Positions 6,909-9,136 of a DNA stretch of 9,136 nucleotides are shown here, one piece after another. The stretch is from RGIG464 sp045643185 (lineage in GTDB: Bacteria > Myxococcota_A > Bradymonadia > UBA4248): NCBI GenBank assembly GCA_045643185.1, contig JAZUKH010000065.1, forward strand, positions 1 through 9,136. Reading direction: 5' to 3'. Positions within the stretch are counted from its first letter, which is position 1. Each line of letters begins with the position of its first letter. The notes below the pieces were generated by a model. It worked only from the letters and a program-made list of their open reading frames with translations, made no database searches and was not told where the DNA came from. The position numbers and the translations under genes were made by a program.

Positions 6909-6919
6909 TACAGTTTTTT
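6887..6919 (+). terminator. Weak terminator-like hairpin downstream of rpe
   Basis: AACTGTA (6887-6893) pairs with TACAGTT (6909-6915) across a 15-base loop, and a run of six Ts (6914-6919) overlaps the end of the right arm. The stem has only two G-C pairs, so it would be a weak terminator for transcripts leaving rpe. Confidence 0.3.
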
Positions 6920-6939
6920 GAAATGTCATTTTTGTCGAT

Positions 6940-6969
6940 GCGCCAGACGATCGGATCGATCGTCTGCGC
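6940..6969 (+). promoter_or_regulatory. Strong hairpin in the leader of the TPR gene
   Basis: CAGACGATCG (6944-6953) and CGATCGTCTG (6957-6966) form a perfect 10-bp stem with loop GAT. Three further pairs (GCG 6940-6942 with CGC 6967-6969) add on past one bulged C. No T-run follows on either strand, so it is not a standard terminator. It would lie in the 5' untranslated region if the TPR gene is transcribed from near 6880. Confidence 0.5.
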
Positions 6970-7030
6970 GATAAGTGTGGGCATAAGACCGCGGTAACGC
7001 GAGTCGTCCCACAATGCATTGGGTAAACAC

Positions 7031-9136
7031 GTGGCAAACGATAAAGAAAAAGTCCTGGATACTGCGCAAAAATACGCAGATCGCGAACAGTACGACAAAG
7101 CTGTCAAAGAGATCGAGCGCGGCATTGACGCGTTCAAAGATGACTGTCGCGTCCTTCTTAAGCTTGGAACATACCAGGAAAAAGCCGGCCAATTGCTCGA
7201 AGCCGTGAAAACGCTCGTGCAAGTGAGCAACATTTATCGCGCCGAAGGCGCTTATCAAAAAGCTCTGGCTGTTTTAAAACAGGCTCAAAAGATCCAACCA
7301 AAAAACGTCGATATCATGATCGCGTCTGCCGAGCTCTATAATGTGCTCGGACTAGGTTATGAAGCCGAAGAACAACTTCAACCCTGTTTAGATCTGCTGG
7401 ATCCCGTGGAGAATCGCGACCACTATGGTCAGGTGATCCAGATGCTCGTTCGCGTAGACAGCGAAAATCTCGAAATACGTAAAAAATACGCTCAGTTCCT
7501 TTTGGCGCAAAACGATCAGGAAGGCGCGGTCCGTCAGTACAGTCTGGCCCTGGCGCAGCTTCTAAGCAAAGAGCGTTTTGTCGATTACGTAACGACCGCG
7601 CGTGAGTACTTGAAGATCAGTCCAGGCGACACGATCGTCATCAAGAATCTGGCTGAGATGTACATCCGCATGAATCGTTTTAACGATGCCATCGCGATCA
7701 TGCAGGATCTCGAAGAGGCGCTTCGCACCCCCGAGATCCACGAACTGCTGATCAAGTGCTACATGTCACTGCACTGCAATCGTCAGGCGCTAGAAGAATT
7801 AAAGAGCTTGGCTCGCAAACTTCAGGCGATGAATGCTCGCCAAGACAAGATCGAAGACGTCTGGCTGCGCGCACAGCGTCTGGATCCAAGCGACCAGGAA
7901 GTCATGATGGCGCTGTGCAGCGATTCGCAGATCCTTGGCGATTCAGCCCTGTGCATTATGTCTTCAAGCGTTCTTCAGCCGATCGATCAGTTGGAAGAAT
8001 TGGTCAAGGAGGCTGATCTCGAAGACGAAAGAAGACGTCAGGCGAATAAGGATCAAGCCGCGACCAATAACCGCTCGGCAATGGGCAGCCGCACGATGGG
8101 CCGACGTTCGGCGATGGGTTTTCAACCCGTTGCGGCGCAGGATCTGGCACAGGTCCTTTCAAACGAATTCAGCAACGCGTTGAGCGCCTATCATAGTGGT
8201 GATATTCAACAGGCTGTTGCGATGTGTCAGCACGTCATTGCTCAGGACGAAACGCATCTGCCGACCCTTCGTCTGTTATCAGAACTTTATGAAAGTCTGC
8301 ACGACATGGAAGCCGAAGCTCAGATCGAGCGAAAAATGGCCAAAGCCGTGTTTGATACCGATAAAAATGAATCGGTCCGCCACATTTTACGTGCCGAAAA
8401 ATGTACGCCGAATGCCTGGGAAAATTACAATTTGATGGTCTTTCTGGGCTTTGATCCGCAAAATTACGGCATGCTGCCGCCCCCGATGACGCAGAGCAGT
8501 CAATTTGCCCGCGTTCCGTCGATGCAACAGCCTGCGGTGTCGAGACCGATGCCTCCGATGCAACAGAATGGCATGCCCGGAACGATTCCGCCGATTCCAC
8601 AAGCGCCTCAGGGAATTCCACCGATTCCGCAGCGTCCAAATGCTGTGCCGCCTCCGATCCCGACACGTGGTGTCGCTTCGATTCCGACTTTTTCATCGCC
8701 CCCGGCTCCGCCGATCCCACAGCGCATGACTGCTCAGCCGCCTTCATTGCCGATGAATGCACCCAGTCTGGCTCCAAAGTCGAATGGCAGCAGCCAGTTC
8801 GGCCTTAAAATGCGTAAACCTCGTCCAACGGTCGAGATTCCTGTGCCGATGCAGGTTATTTCAAATGACGTTTTGGACGATCTGCGTAAGCTGGAGAGTT
8901 CGCGTGATTCGTCGAATATGCCGCCTGCCATGGCTACGCCCATCAATACGGCGGCATCCTTCATGGCGCCCCATTCGCGCATTCCGGCTCCGAAGACGAA
9001 TGCAAACGAAGATGCTAACAACAACGCCGCGCTGCCTTTCTCCAACACACCGTCTGGCTCGCACAAACGTCCCAATCTCAGAACGGATGACCCAAATGGT
9101 CGCAGCCACCTCTTATGTCGGAGGCCAAGCGGTCTT
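7031..9136 (+). CDS. TPR-repeat protein with proline-rich second half, partial (runs off the right edge)
   Basis: The frame is open for 702 codons from a GTG at 7031 to the window end. An in-frame stop at 6995 limits the start; a TTG at 7019 is the only other candidate. GGG at 7021-7023 is a weak Shine-Dalgarno. The opening (VANDKEKVLDTAQKYADREQ, then YDKAV) and the following helix pairs resemble TPR proteins I know from Myxococcota. TPR-like helices cover roughly residues 8-310 and again 370-445, with a charged stretch and a short repeat (RSAMG, RTMG, RSAMG at 348-363) between them. Residues 480-670 are rich in Pro, Met, Gln and Ala with repeated PPIPQ, probably disordered. No signal peptide or membrane segment is seen, so a cytoplasmic scaffold role is likely, but partners are unknown. 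From about residue 675 the sequence loses its earlier character and the +1 frame looks more protein-like, so a frameshift is possible. Confidence 0.85.
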   Translation, partial: MANDKEKVLDTAQKYADREQYDKAVKEIERGIDAFKDDCRVLLKLGTYQEKAGQLLEAVKTLVQVSNIYRAEGAYQKALAVLKQAQKIQPKNVDIMIASAELYNVLGLGYEAEEQLQPCLDLLDPVENRDHYGQVIQMLVRVDSENLEIRKKYAQFLLAQNDQEGAVRQYSLALAQLLSKERFVDYVTTAREYLKISPGDTIVIKNLAEMYIRMNRFNDAIAIMQDLEEALRTPEIHELLIKCYMSLHCNRQALEELKSLARKLQAMNARQDKIEDVWLRAQRLDPSDQEVMMALCSDSQILGDSALCIMSSSVLQPIDQLEELVKEADLEDERRRQANKDQAATNNRSAMGSRTMGRRSAMGFQPVAAQDLAQVLSNEFSNALSAYHSGDIQQAVAMCQHVIAQDETHLPTLRLLSELYESLHDMEAEAQIERKMAKAVFDTDKNESVRHILRAEKCTPNAWENYNLMVFLGFDPQNYGMLPPPMTQSSQFARVPSMQQPAVSRPMPPMQQNGMPGTIPPIPQAPQGIPPIPQRPNAVPPPIPTRGVASIPTFSSPPAPPIPQRMTAQPPSLPMNAPSLAPKSNGSSQFGLKMRKPRPTVEIPVPMQVISNDVLDDLRKLESSRDSSNMPPAMATPINTAASFMAPHSRIPAPKTNANEDANNNAALPFSNTPSGSHKRPNLRTDDPNGRSHLLCRRPSGL
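8072..8119 (+). repeat. Short peptide repeat RSAMG / RTMG / RSAMG
   Basis: Within the TPR protein, residues 348-363 read RSAMGSRTMGRRSAMG: three near-copies of a basic Arg-Ser/Thr-Met-Gly unit in tandem. They lie in the linker between the two helical blocks. Confidence 0.6.
8585..8722 (+). repeat. Proline-rich PPIPQ repeats in the TPR protein
   Basis: Residues 519-564 contain IPPIPQ at 519-524 and 529-534, a variant PPPIPT at 540-545 and PPIPQ at 560-564, with uneven spacing. This is typical of a disordered polyproline-type linker or a ligand for proline-binding domains. Confidence 0.65.

Noticed and set aside
6866..6915. A true H-type pseudoknot from the two interleaved inverted repeats
   Set aside because: The two right arms abut with no linker, leaving no loop to cross a 9-bp helix, so both stems cannot easily coexist.
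7014..7208. 64-codon open frame with ATG at 7014
   Set aside because: It ends after 64 codons and is out of frame with the long TPR reading frame, which opens at the GTG 17 bases later.
8235..9109. Minus-strand open frames of 180, 113 and 82 codons opposite the TPR gene
   Set aside because: They mirror the biased, proline-rich plus-strand composition and have no upstream initiation signals; the plus frame has clear TPR character.

Overview
The window reads as a piece of chromosomal core DNA from a Gram-negative bacterium of the former deltaproteobacterial group, most likely Myxococcota (perhaps Bradymonadia-like). This is inferred from a secreted cysteine-rich protein with CGxC-type modules, a TPR protein whose opening resembles a family I associate with Myxococcota, a class A RNase P RNA and a Gram-negative-like GyrA. 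GC content is moderate and codon use looks even across the genes. No mobile-element gene, CRISPR array or tRNA was found.

Layout. Positions 1-1095 (minus) hold the N-terminal 365 residues of a secreted or lipid-anchored cysteine-rich protein that runs off the left edge. A gap with a strongly self-complementary element (1214-1297) follows. Next is rnpB, the RNase P RNA (about 1384-1767, plus), whose long P1 helix and following T-run probably also end its transcript. Positions 1773-2085 are a 313-base non-coding leader ending in a hairpin with an A-tract and T-tract just before the gyrA Shine-Dalgarno. gyrA (2086-4722) is complete. A VanW-family lipoprotein gene overlaps its 3' end (4712-6076), followed 77 bases later by rpe, ribulose-phosphate 3-epimerase (6154-6819). 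A 211-base intergenic region has a possible promoter, a dyad around it and a strong 13-bp hairpin. The last gene (7031 to the right edge) encodes a long TPR protein with a proline-rich second half. Its last ~80 bases read more convincingly in another frame.

How the genes fit together. gyrA, the VanW gene and rpe are co-directional. gyrA and the VanW gene overlap by 11 bases and are probably translationally coupled, which ties a topoisomerase to a cell-envelope protein. rpe may be in the same transcript, since no clear terminator separates it. The TPR gene probably has its own promoter. Nothing here forms an obvious new multi-gene system. The less ordinary items are the gyrA/VanW overlap, the candidate gyrA leader attenuator, the structured intergenic elements and the architecture and possible frameshift of the TPR protein.
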